From JAWOLE01 sp963815655 (GTDB taxonomy: Bacteria; Acidobacteriota; Thermoanaerobaculia; UBA5066; Gp7-AA6), in contig CAWFHK010000001.1 in assembly GCA_963815655.1 (NCBI GenBank), positions 434,001-498,000 of the forward strand: DNA of 64,000 bases. The letters run 5' to 3'. The notes under the pieces are model-generated. The model searched no databases, was not told where the DNA came from, and worked only from the letters and a program-made list of their open reading frames with translations. Positions 1 to 9,661 of this stretch are shown in pieces; position 1 is the first letter of the stretch; each line of letters opens with the position of its first letter. The position numbers were made by a program, and so were the translations under genes.

Positions 1-859
1 CCGCGGCGCTGATCGCCCACAATGTCTGGGTGGGTTGGGCCTCGGTCGTGATGCGCGAGAACTGGATCGCGACGCCCATCGTGGAGAGCAATCCCCCCGA
101 CAGGAGGCCCGCGCGCCAGCCGAAATGCCTGATTCCGAACGCGGTGACCAGGGCGACCGTCGCGAAGCCGCACAGCGCTCCGAAGACGCGCGCGCCGCCG
201 ACGTTGAGGCCCGAGACGGCCATCACGGCGGCGAGCAGTCGGAAATACACCATGCTGATGTGGTACCAGCCGAACCCGAAGAGCCCGACGGGGTTGAGAC
301 CTCGGACGATCGCCATCGCGGGGGCGGCCCGGTCCCCCTCGTCCGGGTTGATGCCGTAGGGCACGTGCGCCAGGTCCACGAGCCGCGTGGCCGCGGCGAC
401 GCCGAGGATGACGACGATGGCGGCGATCGCGGCGAAGCGGCCCGCCCGCGTCGCCGGGAAACACGCCCGGCCCCACCGCGCGGGAATGTCGAAGCGCCGG
501 CCCGCGAGGACCGCCGCGAGGAGCACGAGGATCCCGCTCGCGATCCACCAGCGTCCCGCCACCGCCTGACGCTCTCCTCGCAGCGCCCAGAGGCCGAGGC
601 CGCTGGCGGCGAGCGAGGCCGTGAGACACAGGGCGAACGCAATGGGCCGTTGAGAGCCGCTCGCCACGGGCTCTCCCGCGGCGGCGGGCGGTGGGAAGGC
701 CCCCGGCGCGAACACCGCCGCGGCGGCGATGAGGAGCGCGAGGCTCAACCAGAAGGAGCCGCCGGAGCGGATCACCGCCTCCGCCGCGCCGGCCAGGAGC
801 AGCGCGAGCACACACGCGACCAGAGGCCGGAAGCGGCGCGCCGCAGGCGATGACGTCAC
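1..859 (-). CDS. GT-C (GT39/PMT_2-like) membrane glycosyltransferase, 3' end outside window
   Basis: The minus frame from GTG at 859 is open to the window edge (286 codons) and has no in-frame ATG, so it is easily missed. It encodes several hydrophobic helices, then a loop reading YGINPDEGD. An acidic DE pair in the first outer loop is the hallmark of GT-C enzymes that move sugars from polyprenyl-phosphate donors at the membrane. It starts 22 nt after the GT2 stop, and no ATG fits between, so I chose GTG. It is the last visible gene of the minus-strand glycan cluster. GT-C membership is fairly sure; donor and acceptor are unknown. Confidence 0.72.
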   Translation of the reverse strand, partial: MTSSPAARRFRPLVACVLALLLAGAAEAVIRSGGSFWLSLALLIAAAAVFAPGAFPPPAAAGEPVASGSQRPIAFALCLTASLAASGLGLWALRGERQAVAGRWWIASGILVLLAAVLAGRRFDIPARWGRACFPATRAGRFAAIAAIVVILGVAAATRLVDLAHVPYGINPDEGDRAAPAMAIVRGLNPVGLFGFGWYHISMVYFRLLAAVMAVSGLNVGGARVFGALCGFATVALVTAFGIRHFGWRAGLLSGGLLSTMGVAIQFSRITTEAQPTQTLWAISAA

Positions 860-881
860 GGCGCGGCTAAGGTAGCACAGC

Positions 882-1871
882 TCATTTCGAGGAAGAGTCC
901 GCCGCCCGTGCGCCGGCCGGCTCTTCTCCCGACGGCGCGCGCCAGGCCTCGACGATGTAGATGGGGCGGCCCTTCAACTCCTCGAACATCGAGGCGATGT
1001 ACTCGCCGATGATCCCGAGAAAGAGGAGGTTGGCGCCGCCGAGGAACGTGCCGACCAGGATCGTCGAGGCCCATCCCGCCACGAGCGCCCTGTGGAAGAA
1101 CAGGAACGCCACGACCGCGTAGAGGCCGTAGAGACCGCTCAGGGCGCTCAACGCGAGTCCGAGGACGACCGCGATCTTCAGGGGGACCCGGGAGAAGGAG
1201 ACGAGCCCGGCGCGCGCCAGGTTCGTCATCTTCCCGAAGGAGTACTTGGTCTGTCCCGCAAACCGCGGCGGCGCGTCGAATCGCACGAGGGAGACGCGGA
1301 AGCCGACCCACGAGACGAGGCCCCGGAGGAACCGGTCTCTCTCGCGCAGATCCTTCCGGAAGAGCTCGAGAACGCGGCGGCTCAGGAGACGGTAGTCGGC
1401 GGCGTTCGGCTCGATGCGCGTTCCGGAGAATCGGTTGATGATCCTGTAGAAGGTCCGGGCGGCGAAGGTCTTGAGCCACCCCGCCTCGGCGGTGGACTTG
1501 CGGATCGTCTGGACGATCTCGGCGCCCTCTTCCCAGCGTGTCAGGATCTCCGGGATGAGCTCCGGGGGGTGTTGCATGTCGGCGTCGATCGTGATCACCG
1601 CGTCTCCCGGCGCATAGTCCATCCCCGCCGTCAGGGCGGCCTGATGCCCGAAGTTTCTCGAGAGCCGGAGAATGGCGACACGGTCCGGATCTTCGCTCCG
1701 GATCGCGTCCAGACGCTCCCGCGTGCCGTCGGTGCTGCCGTCGTCCACCAGCAGAATCGTCGTGTCATAGGGGAGCGGCGCGAGGACCCGAGAGAGCGTC
1801 GAGACGAAATGGCCGATCCCCTCGACTTCGTTGTAGACCGGCGCCACGACCGTGATCCGCTTGCGCGTCAT
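882..1871 (-). CDS. Polyprenyl-phosphate glycosyltransferase, GT2 (DPM1/GtrB/ArnC-like)
   Basis: The 329-aa protein opens with a GT-A fold typical of GT2: VVAPVYNE near residue 10, VDDGS near 42 and DADMQHPPE near 95, which bind nucleotide sugar and metal. Two hydrophobic helices near residues 230-295 match the membrane anchor of GtrB/ArnC enzymes, which load a sugar onto undecaprenyl phosphate on the cytoplasmic side. Its neighbours on both sides are GT-C enzymes that use such lipid-linked donors, so it probably supplies their substrate. Family assignment is strong; the sugar cannot be told from sequence. Confidence 0.9.
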   Translation of the reverse strand: MTRKRITVVAPVYNEVEGIGHFVSTLSRVLAPLPYDTTILLVDDGSTDGTRERLDAIRSEDPDRVAILRLSRNFGHQAALTAGMDYAPGDAVITIDADMQHPPELIPEILTRWEEGAEIVQTIRKSTAEAGWLKTFAARTFYRIINRFSGTRIEPNAADYRLLSRRVLELFRKDLRERDRFLRGLVSWVGFRVSLVRFDAPPRFAGQTKYSFGKMTNLARAGLVSFSRVPLKIAVVLGLALSALSGLYGLYAVVAFLFFHRALVAGWASTILVGTFLGGANLLFLGIIGEYIASMFEELKGRPIYIVEAWRAPSGEEPAGARAADSSSK

Positions 1872-1899
1872 CGGAGCTTCAGCGTACTCCCTCCGTTGC

Positions 1900-4800
1900 T
1901 CATGGTCTGGCGATCCGAATCACGGAGGAAGGGTAGGAGTCGAGCACGTAGAGCGCCTCGGGCGTGGCGCAGAAACCGCGCGGCTCCTTCAGCCCCTTCG
2001 CCGAGAGATCGTTCTCGGGGTCGGACGCCATGAGGGGCCTCCCTTGCAGGTCGTAGGCGAGCGGCGCCGTGAGGGAGCGGTGCGGGAAGAGGAGCCGTTT
2101 CGTGCCGTCGAAGCCGGAGGAGGCGAGGTCCGGCACGAAGGGGGTCTCGGGGTATCCGACCTGGAATGATGCCAGCGGGACCGGTTCCCGCCCCGCCGCG
2201 GGGATCCGGAAGAGATGGGCGCGGCCCGACTCCTCCATGATGAGAATGGTCCCGTCGGCGGCGACCGCCACGCCGGTCGGGGCGACGAGACGCTCTCCGG
2301 GAGGCGTGAATCGCCCTTCCAGGCGCCCGTCGGAAGAGAAGATCTCGACGGCGTCGCGGTTGGGGAAGCAGAAAAGCAGCCGCCCGTCGGGAAGCCAGGC
2401 CACGTCCGTGGGGGGGCGCTCGGTCGGGACTCTCCAGGCTTTGAGGAGCGCGCCCGAGCGGTCGCGGATCTCGACGGAACGGAGGCTGCAAAGCACGCTC
2501 TTCCCGTCGGCGGCGACAGAGAGTGAGGCGTATCCCGCGCGCGGCAGATCTGTCCGGGTGACCCCCTCCTCCGCGCCGTCAGGCGCGAATCGATGGAGAT
2601 TCCATCCGTCCCCCCTCACCTGCACGAGAATGAAGACGCGTCCCGATCGGTCGGCCCCGGCATCCAGAGGGTTGTCCCGAAGCCGCGCGAACATTCCGGG
2701 CTTCCCGTAACCCGGGAAGGCGACGACCGGCGCGGCCTTCGTTTCGGAGACGACGCGCGGCGCCAGGAACGTCGTGCGGATGGGCTTGCCGGGCCGCCGC
2801 GGGCTCTCGATGTGGAGCCGGAGCGGCCGTCCGCACCCTTGCGGCGACGCGAACCGAATCACGAAGGGGTGGACCCCGGCGAGGAAGGGGCGCGCCTCCG
2901 GCGAATCGGAGGGAGGATCTCCGACCGCGAGCTTCGCCGCCGCGCAATCGGGCTCGAGCCGGAACCGATACCAGTCCCGCTCCGGCAGGAGCAGGCCGCC
3001 CCGGACGGTGAGGCCCGGCGCCGTGGAGCTCGCGACCGACAGATCGACGCCGTCGATCAGGCCCCGTTTCCAACGGGCCGCGGCCTCCGGACGCCCGGCG
3101 GCCAGCTCGGGCCTCCGCAGGGCCGCGATCATCGACAGGGGAACCTCCATCGCGACGAGGTCCTCCTTCAGGTCCGGGTCGGGAAGCTCTCTGGTTTCGA
3201 CCGACGGGAACAGCCGATGGAGGAGATCGACGTCGGGCCGGCCGACTCGCGTTTTCCGCAGGAGGTACCCGACGCGGGTCGGATGGTAGCTGCTCCGCCG
3301 CCGCTCGGCCTCCTCGGGGGAGATCGTGAGCGTGAAGACGAGGTCGGTGAAGTCGCAGCGGGGGAGAAGCGCGGCTCCCGGCCAGTCTTTTTCGTGCAGG
3401 AGCTGGCTGCAGCTGCCGGGGCGTTTGCGGATCAGCGGGTCGAGCGCGCCGATTTCGACGACCTCGTGACTGCGCTCCTCGAGGTTGTGGAGCACCATGT
3501 CGCAGCTGTCAAACAGGGGCCGGGCAAAGCGCATCTGCTTGTCGAGCTCCAGAGGCTCGGTCGGGAGGAGCAGGTTCGAGGCGAGGCCCGTGTAGGCGGT
3601 CAGGAGAAGGGCCGCCGCGGCCAGGACCGCCGTGCCTCCGGCGACCCAGCGCGGGGCGGCTTCCCTGGCCAGCCGCACCGCCGCCGTGACGAGGATTGCC
3701 GCGACGATCGGGAACGCGGGAAAGATGATGGAGATCCGGCGCGCCTCCGGCTCGCCGCTCAGGCAGCCGGGCAGCAGGCCGACCGCGATCCACACGAGGA
3801 GCAGCGCGGCCCGGCGCGAGGCCGGCTGGCCGAGCAGGTAGCCGATTCCCAGCGCGCAGAGAACGGCGAGCCCGGCGCCGATCATGGCGTCGCGGTTCGG
3901 GTCGACGAAATACCTCTGGTACCAGTGAGTCGAGTACCGGGAATGGTAGGTCATGCCGGCCAGGACGATCCCCGCGTTGCTCGCGACCCGGACGCTCTGC
4001 TGGCGAAGGACTTCGAGCGGGCCGGCACCCTTCCGGACGTCGTGCCTCCACGCGGCCTCGCCCTTCACGGTCGCGGGGTTGATGAAACGCCAGCCGTTGT
4101 CCGGCTGCGCCGCGTGCTCCACGACGGAGAGGCTGATCACCCAGACGAGCAGGCCGCCCGCGAGGATCGGCGCGGCGTACCGGAGCCGCCGGAAGGCGCC
4201 GCGCACGAAGAGCGCCGCATGCGCGGCCAGGAGGAGCGGGATCGTGAAGAGAACCCACGAGGGGGTGTAGAAGTAGCGGCTGAACGGCATCCAGGCGGCC
4301 GCCGCGAGCACCGCCCTCGGCGTGAACCGCTCCTGCAGCGTGAGGCCCAGGTGGGCCGTCACGAGCGTCGCCACGGCGACCGGCGCGAAGAAGTTGTTGT
4401 CGGTCCGCGACCAGAAGAGCTGCTCGGGCGCCGCGACGAAGAGGAGGGTCGCCACGATCGCGGCGCTTCGTCCGGCGATCCTCCGGGCGAGCCAGTAGAG
4501 GAGCGGGATCGCGAGGACTCCCCAGAAGAGCGCCACCAGCCGGATCGTGAAAATCGAGACGCCGAAGAGCCGGTAGAAACCGTAGAGGGTCACGGCATGG
4601 AAGATTCCGTTCCCGGTGCCTAGGAACTCCGTCGTCATGTAGTAGCGCAGCCCGTATGCCGTGTAGCTGCCCATCATCAGGGGAGTCGTCTCGCCGTCGA
4701 AGGCCGCGGGATGCTGGTTCAGCGCGTAGCCCCGGAAGAGAAGGCCGAGCAGGGTCACGACGGCGAGGAAGGCCCATTCGGCGGCGGCCATCGGCTGCGG

Positions 4801-5331
4801 GACGGGGCGAACGGGCGTCGCGGATCCGGCGGATTCGGAAAGCGGCTTCAGGGGAGGGGCGTCCGGCAGGCTGCGGAGCGGCCTGAGAATTCCCACGGCC
4901 GCGGCGCAGGCGATCGCTCCCGCGTACAGCCAGATGCCCGGCATCAGGCGGCCTCTCCAGAGCAGCACCTGTCCCAGGGTGGCGAGGCAGGCTCCGGCGA
5001 GCAGGAGCGCGAGCGGCAGGGCTCGTCGGCGCCCCGACCGGAGGGCGAAGATCCCGAGCGCGAGGGCCGCCGCGGTCACGCCCGCCCCGACGGCGCCGGC
5101 TCTCCGCCAGAGCAGGTCGAGCAGAAGGCGTCCGCTTTTCGTCACGAGCCGGGCCTCCGGGTCGAGACTCGACAGGACGCGGACCCCTCGGGAGGCCGTC
5201 TCGCTCCCGGTCCGCGCGTAGAGCAGGAAGGCCGCGGCGAGAAGGGCGGCAAAGAGGAGGGGCGGCGCCAGTCGGAGAAGAATCGTCCTCACGAAGCGGG
5301 TTTTCCGGGCGAAGGCGTGATGCTCGCGCAT
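1900..5331 (-). CDS. GT-C glycosyltransferase fused to a C-terminal beta-propeller-like domain
   Basis: I start this 1143-aa protein at ATG 5331, just after the methyltransferase stop at 5355. The frame is open further upstream only as the antisense of that gene. Residues about 10-600 hold many membrane helices and a first-loop acidic motif (AAFDGETTP) as in GT39/PMT_2 enzymes. A soluble region of about 350 residues follows. The last ~270 residues repeat patterns such as DRSGRVFILV, WLPDGRLLF and VAADGTILIMEE, as in NHL/SMP-30-type propellers. GT-C enzymes are usually 450-750 aa, so the tail is an unusual fusion, perhaps binding glycan or protein outside the membrane. Acceptor unknown. Confidence 0.8.
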   Translation of the reverse strand: MREHHAFARKTRFVRTILLRLAPPLLFAALLAAAFLLYARTGSETASRGVRVLSSLDPEARLVTKSGRLLLDLLWRRAGAVGAGVTAAALALGIFALRSGRRRALPLALLLAGACLATLGQVLLWRGRLMPGIWLYAGAIACAAAVGILRPLRSLPDAPPLKPLSESAGSATPVRPVPQPMAAAEWAFLAVVTLLGLLFRGYALNQHPAAFDGETTPLMMGSYTAYGLRYYMTTEFLGTGNGIFHAVTLYGFYRLFGVSIFTIRLVALFWGVLAIPLLYWLARRIAGRSAAIVATLLFVAAPEQLFWSRTDNNFFAPVAVATLVTAHLGLTLQERFTPRAVLAAAAWMPFSRYFYTPSWVLFTIPLLLAAHAALFVRGAFRRLRYAAPILAGGLLVWVISLSVVEHAAQPDNGWRFINPATVKGEAAWRHDVRKGAGPLEVLRQQSVRVASNAGIVLAGMTYHSRYSTHWYQRYFVDPNRDAMIGAGLAVLCALGIGYLLGQPASRRAALLLVWIAVGLLPGCLSGEPEARRISIIFPAFPIVAAILVTAAVRLAREAAPRWVAGGTAVLAAAALLLTAYTGLASNLLLPTEPLELDKQMRFARPLFDSCDMVLHNLEERSHEVVEIGALDPLIRKRPGSCSQLLHEKDWPGAALLPRCDFTDLVFTLTISPEEAERRRSSYHPTRVGYLLRKTRVGRPDVDLLHRLFPSVETRELPDPDLKEDLVAMEVPLSMIAALRRPELAAGRPEAAARWKRGLIDGVDLSVASSTAPGLTVRGGLLLPERDWYRFRLEPDCAAAKLAVGDPPSDSPEARPFLAGVHPFVIRFASPQGCGRPLRLHIESPRRPGKPIRTTFLAPRVVSETKAAPVVAFPGYGKPGMFARLRDNPLDAGADRSGRVFILVQVRGDGWNLHRFAPDGAEEGVTRTDLPRAGYASLSVAADGKSVLCSLRSVEIRDRSGALLKAWRVPTERPPTDVAWLPDGRLLFCFPNRDAVEIFSSDGRLEGRFTPPGERLVAPTGVAVAADGTILIMEESGRAHLFRIPAAGREPVPLASFQVGYPETPFVPDLASSGFDGTKRLLFPHRSLTAPLAYDLQGRPLMASDPENDLSAKGLKEPRGFCATPEALYVLDSYPSSVIRIARP

Positions 5332-5354
5332 GCGCTCGGGCTCGTCCTCTTCTC

Positions 5355-6248
5355 TCAGCGCTTGCGGGCGATGACGTACATGATGTCGAACAGGTTCAGG
5401 TACAGGTCCCACCGCAGCAGGCCCACGCGCTGAAGCGACCGATGGAGGGAGGGCATCCCCGCGCGGAGCCCGAGGACTCCCCACGCCATCCCGTCGACGC
5501 TCCGGTAGAAGCCGCAGTGACGATTGTAGAGAACGTCGAATCCGTACTTGTCGAGCATCGCGGCGATCGTGGAGCGCGAAAAATAGTGGAGATGCGTGGG
5601 GGGATGAAGGAGGCGCCATCTCCGGCCGCGAACGCGGGCGTTGACGCTTCCGACGTCGCCGGTGGTCAGCGCCACGAGGCCTCCGGGGGAGACCTCGGCG
5701 GCGATCCTCTCCAGGTAGAGATGGGGCTCGCGGAGGTGCTCGAGGACGTCCCAGAGACACACGACGTCGGGACGGGGGGCCGGCAGCGCCGCGGCCAGGA
5801 AGTCCAGGCCGGGGTCGAGGACGTCGAGGCCGCGCGCGCGGGCGAACGCGGTCCCCTCGACGCTGACGTCGAGCCCGCGAACGGTCTCGAAGCGCTCGCG
5901 CGCGACCTCGAGGAAGAAGCCGAACGCGCTCCCGATCTCGAGCAAGTGGCGGTGCCGGGCGGGGTCGAGGAACCGGTCCAGGACCTCGAGCCGGAGCCGG
6001 AAGTTCCGCTGGTGCACACGCTGGTCGGCCACGTAGTCGCGGTATTCGCTCCCGAAGAAGTACTCGCGGGCGTACAGCGCGCGGTACTCGTCGTCGGGGA
6101 CGCGGAAGTCGGCCGACACGAAACCGCATCCGCGGCAGCGCCGGACGGCGGGGCTGTAGTCGTCGAAGCTCGCTCCCGAGCAGAGGATGCAGACCCCCGG
6201 CTCGGGAGAGATCGCCCTTCGGACTGACACGCCGCTATTTAAGCACAC
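5355..6248 (-). CDS. Class I SAM methyltransferase with N-terminal zinc ribbon
   Basis: The 297-aa protein begins with two paired cysteines (CILC near residue 21, CRGC near 38) forming a probable zinc ribbon. A Methyltransf_23-type domain follows, with the SAM-binding LLEIGSAFGFFLEVA near residue 100 and the post-motif DVLEHL near 170. Such enzymes are common in O-antigen and surface-glycan loci, where they methylate sugars or caps. It lies 2 nt downstream of the preceding GT-C gene and is presumably co-transcribed. A second enzyme of the same build sits at 12636-13625. Substrate not predictable. Confidence 0.88.
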   Translation of the reverse strand: MCLNSGVSVRRAISPEPGVCILCSGASFDDYSPAVRRCRGCGFVSADFRVPDDEYRALYAREYFFGSEYRDYVADQRVHQRNFRLRLEVLDRFLDPARHRHLLEIGSAFGFFLEVARERFETVRGLDVSVEGTAFARARGLDVLDPGLDFLAAALPAPRPDVVCLWDVLEHLREPHLYLERIAAEVSPGGLVALTTGDVGSVNARVRGRRWRLLHPPTHLHYFSRSTIAAMLDKYGFDVLYNRHCGFYRSVDGMAWGVLGLRAGMPSLHRSLQRVGLLRWDLYLNLFDIMYVIARKR

Positions 6249-6250
6249 GC

Positions 6251-8428
6251 CTAACGCGCGGACGGAGCGAGGCGGCGGATTCTCCAGGAGCGGAGGATCT
6301 TCTCGCCATTCGCGTCGCCGTACGCTTCCTCCCGCGCGTCCGCGTATTCCGCGCGAATCGCTTCCCGGACGTTGACGGTGTCCCGAGCGGGCCGGACGAG
6401 CGCCTCCTCCGCGAGGAAGCGCGTCGCGCCGCCGATGCTTCGCGGATCACGCAGGACCCGGAGCAACTCGTCCGGAACGATCACCCGGTAGCAGTCCTCG
6501 GCGGCGCCGCCGCGGCCCTTGAGCTCCCGCTCCTCTTCGTAGGTCGCGAAGCGGATGAACGAGAAGATGTCGCTCCGCACGTATTCGGGCCCGGGCAGGC
6601 CGCAGACGTAGACGTATTCCTTCCCGAACGATTCCTTCATCTGCTTCGCGATTTCCGTGAAGAGGGCCGACGAATCCTCCTCGAAGATCCTCGCTTTCCT
6701 GTCGAAGTAGATGTCGGTGTTGACCGCGGCAAGCGCGGCGAGAAGGGCCAGCCCGGCGGCGAAGATCGCGCGGCGCGGCAGGCCGATCCGGCGGGCGGCC
6801 TCGATCGAGCGGCTGAGCACCCGGGCGGCGACCAGCAGCGCCAGTGTCGCGGTGGGATAGAAACGGCGGAAACTCCCGTCGACCGCCAGCACTCCGGGGA
6901 TGAGCGAAATGGGGAGCGCGAGGAGAAGCAGGGCCGAGGTCCAGCGCCTCGCGGGGCGAAGGAGACCGCCCCCGCAGAGCAGCAGCCCGGGGAGAAGGAG
7001 GGTGGCCTCGGTGAGGCTGAACCCGCCGCCCGGCTTCCCGAACCAGGGGTCCTCGACCCGCACGAAGAACTGGCGCGCGGCCGCGAGGAGCATCCGCCCG
7101 TGTCGCGGGAGATCCGCAAACGGGATCGCCGACGCCTGGTATCCGGTCTGAGCGGTCCCGAAGAAGTGGCTGCGAAGGAGGCTCCAGATCGGCGCGCCGG
7201 CGACGGCCGCGAAGAGAAGCGCGAAGAGCGCGAGCTTGCGGACGTCCCGGCGGAGGAAACCGCGGCGGAAGAGGACCATCGCGCCCAGGTGGAGCGCGAC
7301 GACCAGGGGCAGCACCTGGTTGGCCGGGTAGACGAACGGCGAGAGCCCGAGCGCCACGCCCGCGAGCGCGTAGAAGCCGGTCCGGCCGCTCCGGACGGCG
7401 AGGCCGTAGAGGCCGAGGGCCAGCGCGAGCTGGAGGGGACAGAGGACGTGCTCCAGGTCGGAATACCGCGAGACCGTGAGGTGCCACGGCGAAACCGCCA
7501 GCAGGAACGCGAACAAGAGCCCCGTGCGCTCGTCCACCAGCGCCTTCCCCATGAAGTAGGCCGCCAGGAGCGTGAGCGTGCCGGCGAGGGCCGTCAGGAG
7601 CCGGGCGGAAAGAAACCCCACGCCGAGTCCCTCGAAGCCGAGCGCGGCGAGGATGGACATGAGGCCGAAATGGTCTGTCATCAGGATCGTCCCGGTCAGC
7701 CTGGCGGCGGAGAGCCAGGACCCCGATCGGAAGAGGGGGAGGAGCGTCTCTTTGTAGCGGAGAGAGGAATTGAGGTGATGCACGACGGCGTGCTCGCTGA
7801 ACGCGCCAGGCACCTGCGCGAGAGCGTAGAAGCGCAGGACCGCTCCGAGAGCGACAGGGACGAGCAGGAGAGCGCGGGGAGCGGGCGGCGCGTCCGGAAG
7901 CTCCAGCCAGCCGCCGCGCAGGAGCGCGGCCGCGGCCGCGCTCCCGGCCAGGCAGGCGAACAGGACCCGACCGCTCACGAAGAGAGCCGCCGACAGGGCC
8001 AGAAGCGTCAGCCCGGCCAGGAGGAGGCGCGATTCGATCGGCGTCTTCCGCTGACGGACGAGCGCCGCGAGGAGGAAGAGGAGCGACACGATGACCAGCA
8101 CGTCGGCGGGACGCCACCGGGCGAGCCGGCTCAGGAGGTCTCCCGCCCGGGAGAGGGCGGCGATGACGTCCGAGACCTGGTAGAGCGTGCGCTTCCCCTC
8201 GCGGTCGCAGGCGAGAAGGTACTTGAGGAAGAGCGGGACGCCCGCGGTCAGCGCCAGCGCGAGCGCCGCGGGGACCATCCACGTCCGGGCGAGCCCGGCA
8301 CGCCCCGCGCCGGAGCCGTTGGGCGGGGCGCCGCCGTTCATCGGTTGCGGTGCCATCCGCCGCGCCGGCGCTCCTCTCCGATGCGTCCCAACATTACCCT
8401 CTTCGCGCCTCCCCGTGTCCGTCCACAC
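6251..8428 (-). CDS. GT-C (GT39-like) membrane glycosyltransferase
   Basis: This is a polytopic membrane protein of up to 725 aa, with about a dozen hydrophobic segments and a C-terminal soluble part of about 150 residues. The first outer loop carries acidic/histidine residues (AFSEHAVVHH), and SRYSDLEH follows later, consistent with PMT_2-type GT-C enzymes. The longest frame starts at GTG 8428, preceded by GGAGGAGG. ATG 8356 and ATG 8341 are equally possible, because the first ~40 residues look unstructured. It sits between the SGNH hydrolase and the methyltransferase in the same operon. Probably a lipid-linked sugar transferase of unknown specificity. Confidence 0.78.
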   Translation of the reverse strand: MWTDTGRREEGNVGTHRRGAPARRMAPQPMNGGAPPNGSGAGRAGLARTWMVPAALALALTAGVPLFLKYLLACDREGKRTLYQVSDVIAALSRAGDLLSRLARWRPADVLVIVSLLFLLAALVRQRKTPIESRLLLAGLTLLALSAALFVSGRVLFACLAGSAAAAALLRGGWLELPDAPPAPRALLLVPVALGAVLRFYALAQVPGAFSEHAVVHHLNSSLRYKETLLPLFRSGSWLSAARLTGTILMTDHFGLMSILAALGFEGLGVGFLSARLLTALAGTLTLLAAYFMGKALVDERTGLLFAFLLAVSPWHLTVSRYSDLEHVLCPLQLALALGLYGLAVRSGRTGFYALAGVALGLSPFVYPANQVLPLVVALHLGAMVLFRRGFLRRDVRKLALFALLFAAVAGAPIWSLLRSHFFGTAQTGYQASAIPFADLPRHGRMLLAAARQFFVRVEDPWFGKPGGGFSLTEATLLLPGLLLCGGGLLRPARRWTSALLLLALPISLIPGVLAVDGSFRRFYPTATLALLVAARVLSRSIEAARRIGLPRRAIFAAGLALLAALAAVNTDIYFDRKARIFEEDSSALFTEIAKQMKESFGKEYVYVCGLPGPEYVRSDIFSFIRFATYEEERELKGRGGAAEDCYRVIVPDELLRVLRDPRSIGGATRFLAEEALVRPARDTVNVREAIRAEYADAREEAYGDANGEKILRSWRIRRLAPSAR

Positions 8429-8479
8429 GGCGCTCGCAACGCCGCCTCCTCCCCTCCTTCCACCGGCTGCCAGGAGCTC

Positions 8480-9661
8480 TCAGTTGGGGAGGAGCTTCTC
8501 CCGGTCCAGCCCTTCGAGAATCGCGCGGGCGACGACGGTGTAGCCGTACGGCGTGTAGTGGCAGTGGTCGTAGAAGAGCTTCTGCCTCCTCGCCTGCCAG
8601 TCTGCGCGCAGCGAGGGGAGCAGGTCGAGGTACGGGATGCCGCGGTTTGCGCACATCTCGCGGCAGCGGTCCTGCGGCCGGTGGTCTTCGTAGCTCCCCA
8701 TCACCTGGATGTGCACGGGGAAGAGCGCGATCGCCAGGCGGCTCCCCTTCTCGGCGACCTCCCGCTGCAGCGAGGCCGTGACGCCGTCCAGGATCTCCCA
8801 GGAGCGCGGATTCCAGGCGAGACCGAAGTCCGTGTAGGCGTTGTAGATCTCGAAGTCGAAGCCGTCCTTCGTGTCGAACATGTACCCGGACTTCAGGGCG
8901 CGCCCCGCCCGGAACTCTTCCCGCCATTTCGGGTCGATCTTGCCGCCCCCCTCGCGGAAGAAGGTCTTGCCGAGAATCTGTACCCGGTTGGCCGCCCACG
9001 TGAGAAATCGGCTCCTCGAGAAGGGAGCCGGGATCGCCTTCACATAGAACTGTCCCGCCGTCTGCGCGTCGTTCAGGTACATCCCGACGAGCACGAGATC
9101 GGCCTGGACGCGGTCGCGCAGCTCCTCGTAGAGGTAGAGCTCCTCCATCGTTCCCACGCCGGGCAGCCCCGCGTTGAGGAACCGGATCTTCTTGCTTCGC
9201 CCGGCGGTCAGCTTCTCGAGCTGGCGCGTGAACGTCTCCTCCTCCAGGACGAAGTCGCCGAGCGTGATCGAGTCCCCCAGAACGAGCACCCGGAACTCGT
9301 CCGCCGCCTTGGGCCCGAGCTCGGAGTAGCGCAGGCCCATCGAGTTCACCTCGATGAGCACGTCTCGGTGCGAGAGGGAATGCTTCAGGATCTGCGCCCG
9401 GGTGTTGGGGCGCAGGCGAGAGCCCCGCGGGCTCCCCACGATCACCGATTGGATCGTGTTCTCCTCGCTCGTGTCGAGCCTGGCATACGACTCGCCCGGC
9501 TCCGGCCGCGTCGCGGTTACCCGGACGGTCTGCTGCCTCGGCAGGAGGATCCGCGCGCCGACCTCGCAGAGGAGGAACGCGAAGAGAAGGGATCCGAGGA
9601 GGAGGAGGAGGTTCGCGCCGGCTCCCGGCCGGCGGCGCTCACCCGCCGGGGACTCGGCCAC
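8480..9661 (-). CDS. Membrane-anchored SGNH/GDSL hydrolase-fold protein
   Basis: A single N-terminal membrane anchor (residues ~18-40) precedes an SGNH domain in this 393-aa protein. Block I is VLVLGDSITLGD near residue 130 with the catalytic Ser; block II is LNAGLPG near 165; block V is DHCHYTPYGY near the C terminus with the Asp-x-x-His pair. Family members are esterases or O-acyltransferases acting outside the membrane. In this glycan cluster a role adding or removing acyl groups on the exported polysaccharide is plausible. It abuts the downstream boundary of the frameshifted lipoprotein gene without a gap. Confidence 0.85.
   Translation of the reverse strand: MAESPAGERRRPGAGANLLLLLGSLLFAFLLCEVGARILLPRQQTVRVTATRPEPGESYARLDTSEENTIQSVIVGSPRGSRLRPNTRAQILKHSLSHRDVLIEVNSMGLRYSELGPKAADEFRVLVLGDSITLGDFVLEEETFTRQLEKLTAGRSKKIRFLNAGLPGVGTMEELYLYEELRDRVQADLVLVGMYLNDAQTAGQFYVKAIPAPFSRSRFLTWAANRVQILGKTFFREGGGKIDPKWREEFRAGRALKSGYMFDTKDGFDFEIYNAYTDFGLAWNPRSWEILDGVTASLQREVAEKGSRLAIALFPVHIQVMGSYEDHRPQDRCREMCANRGIPYLDLLPSLRADWQARRQKLFYDHCHYTPYGYTVVARAILEGLDREKLLPN

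Noticed and set aside
5332..6129. Upstream extension of the GT-C/propeller frame to 6129
   Set aside because: It overlaps the methyltransferase gene in another frame and reads as Arg/Pro-rich noise; the membrane protein begins naturally at ATG 5331.
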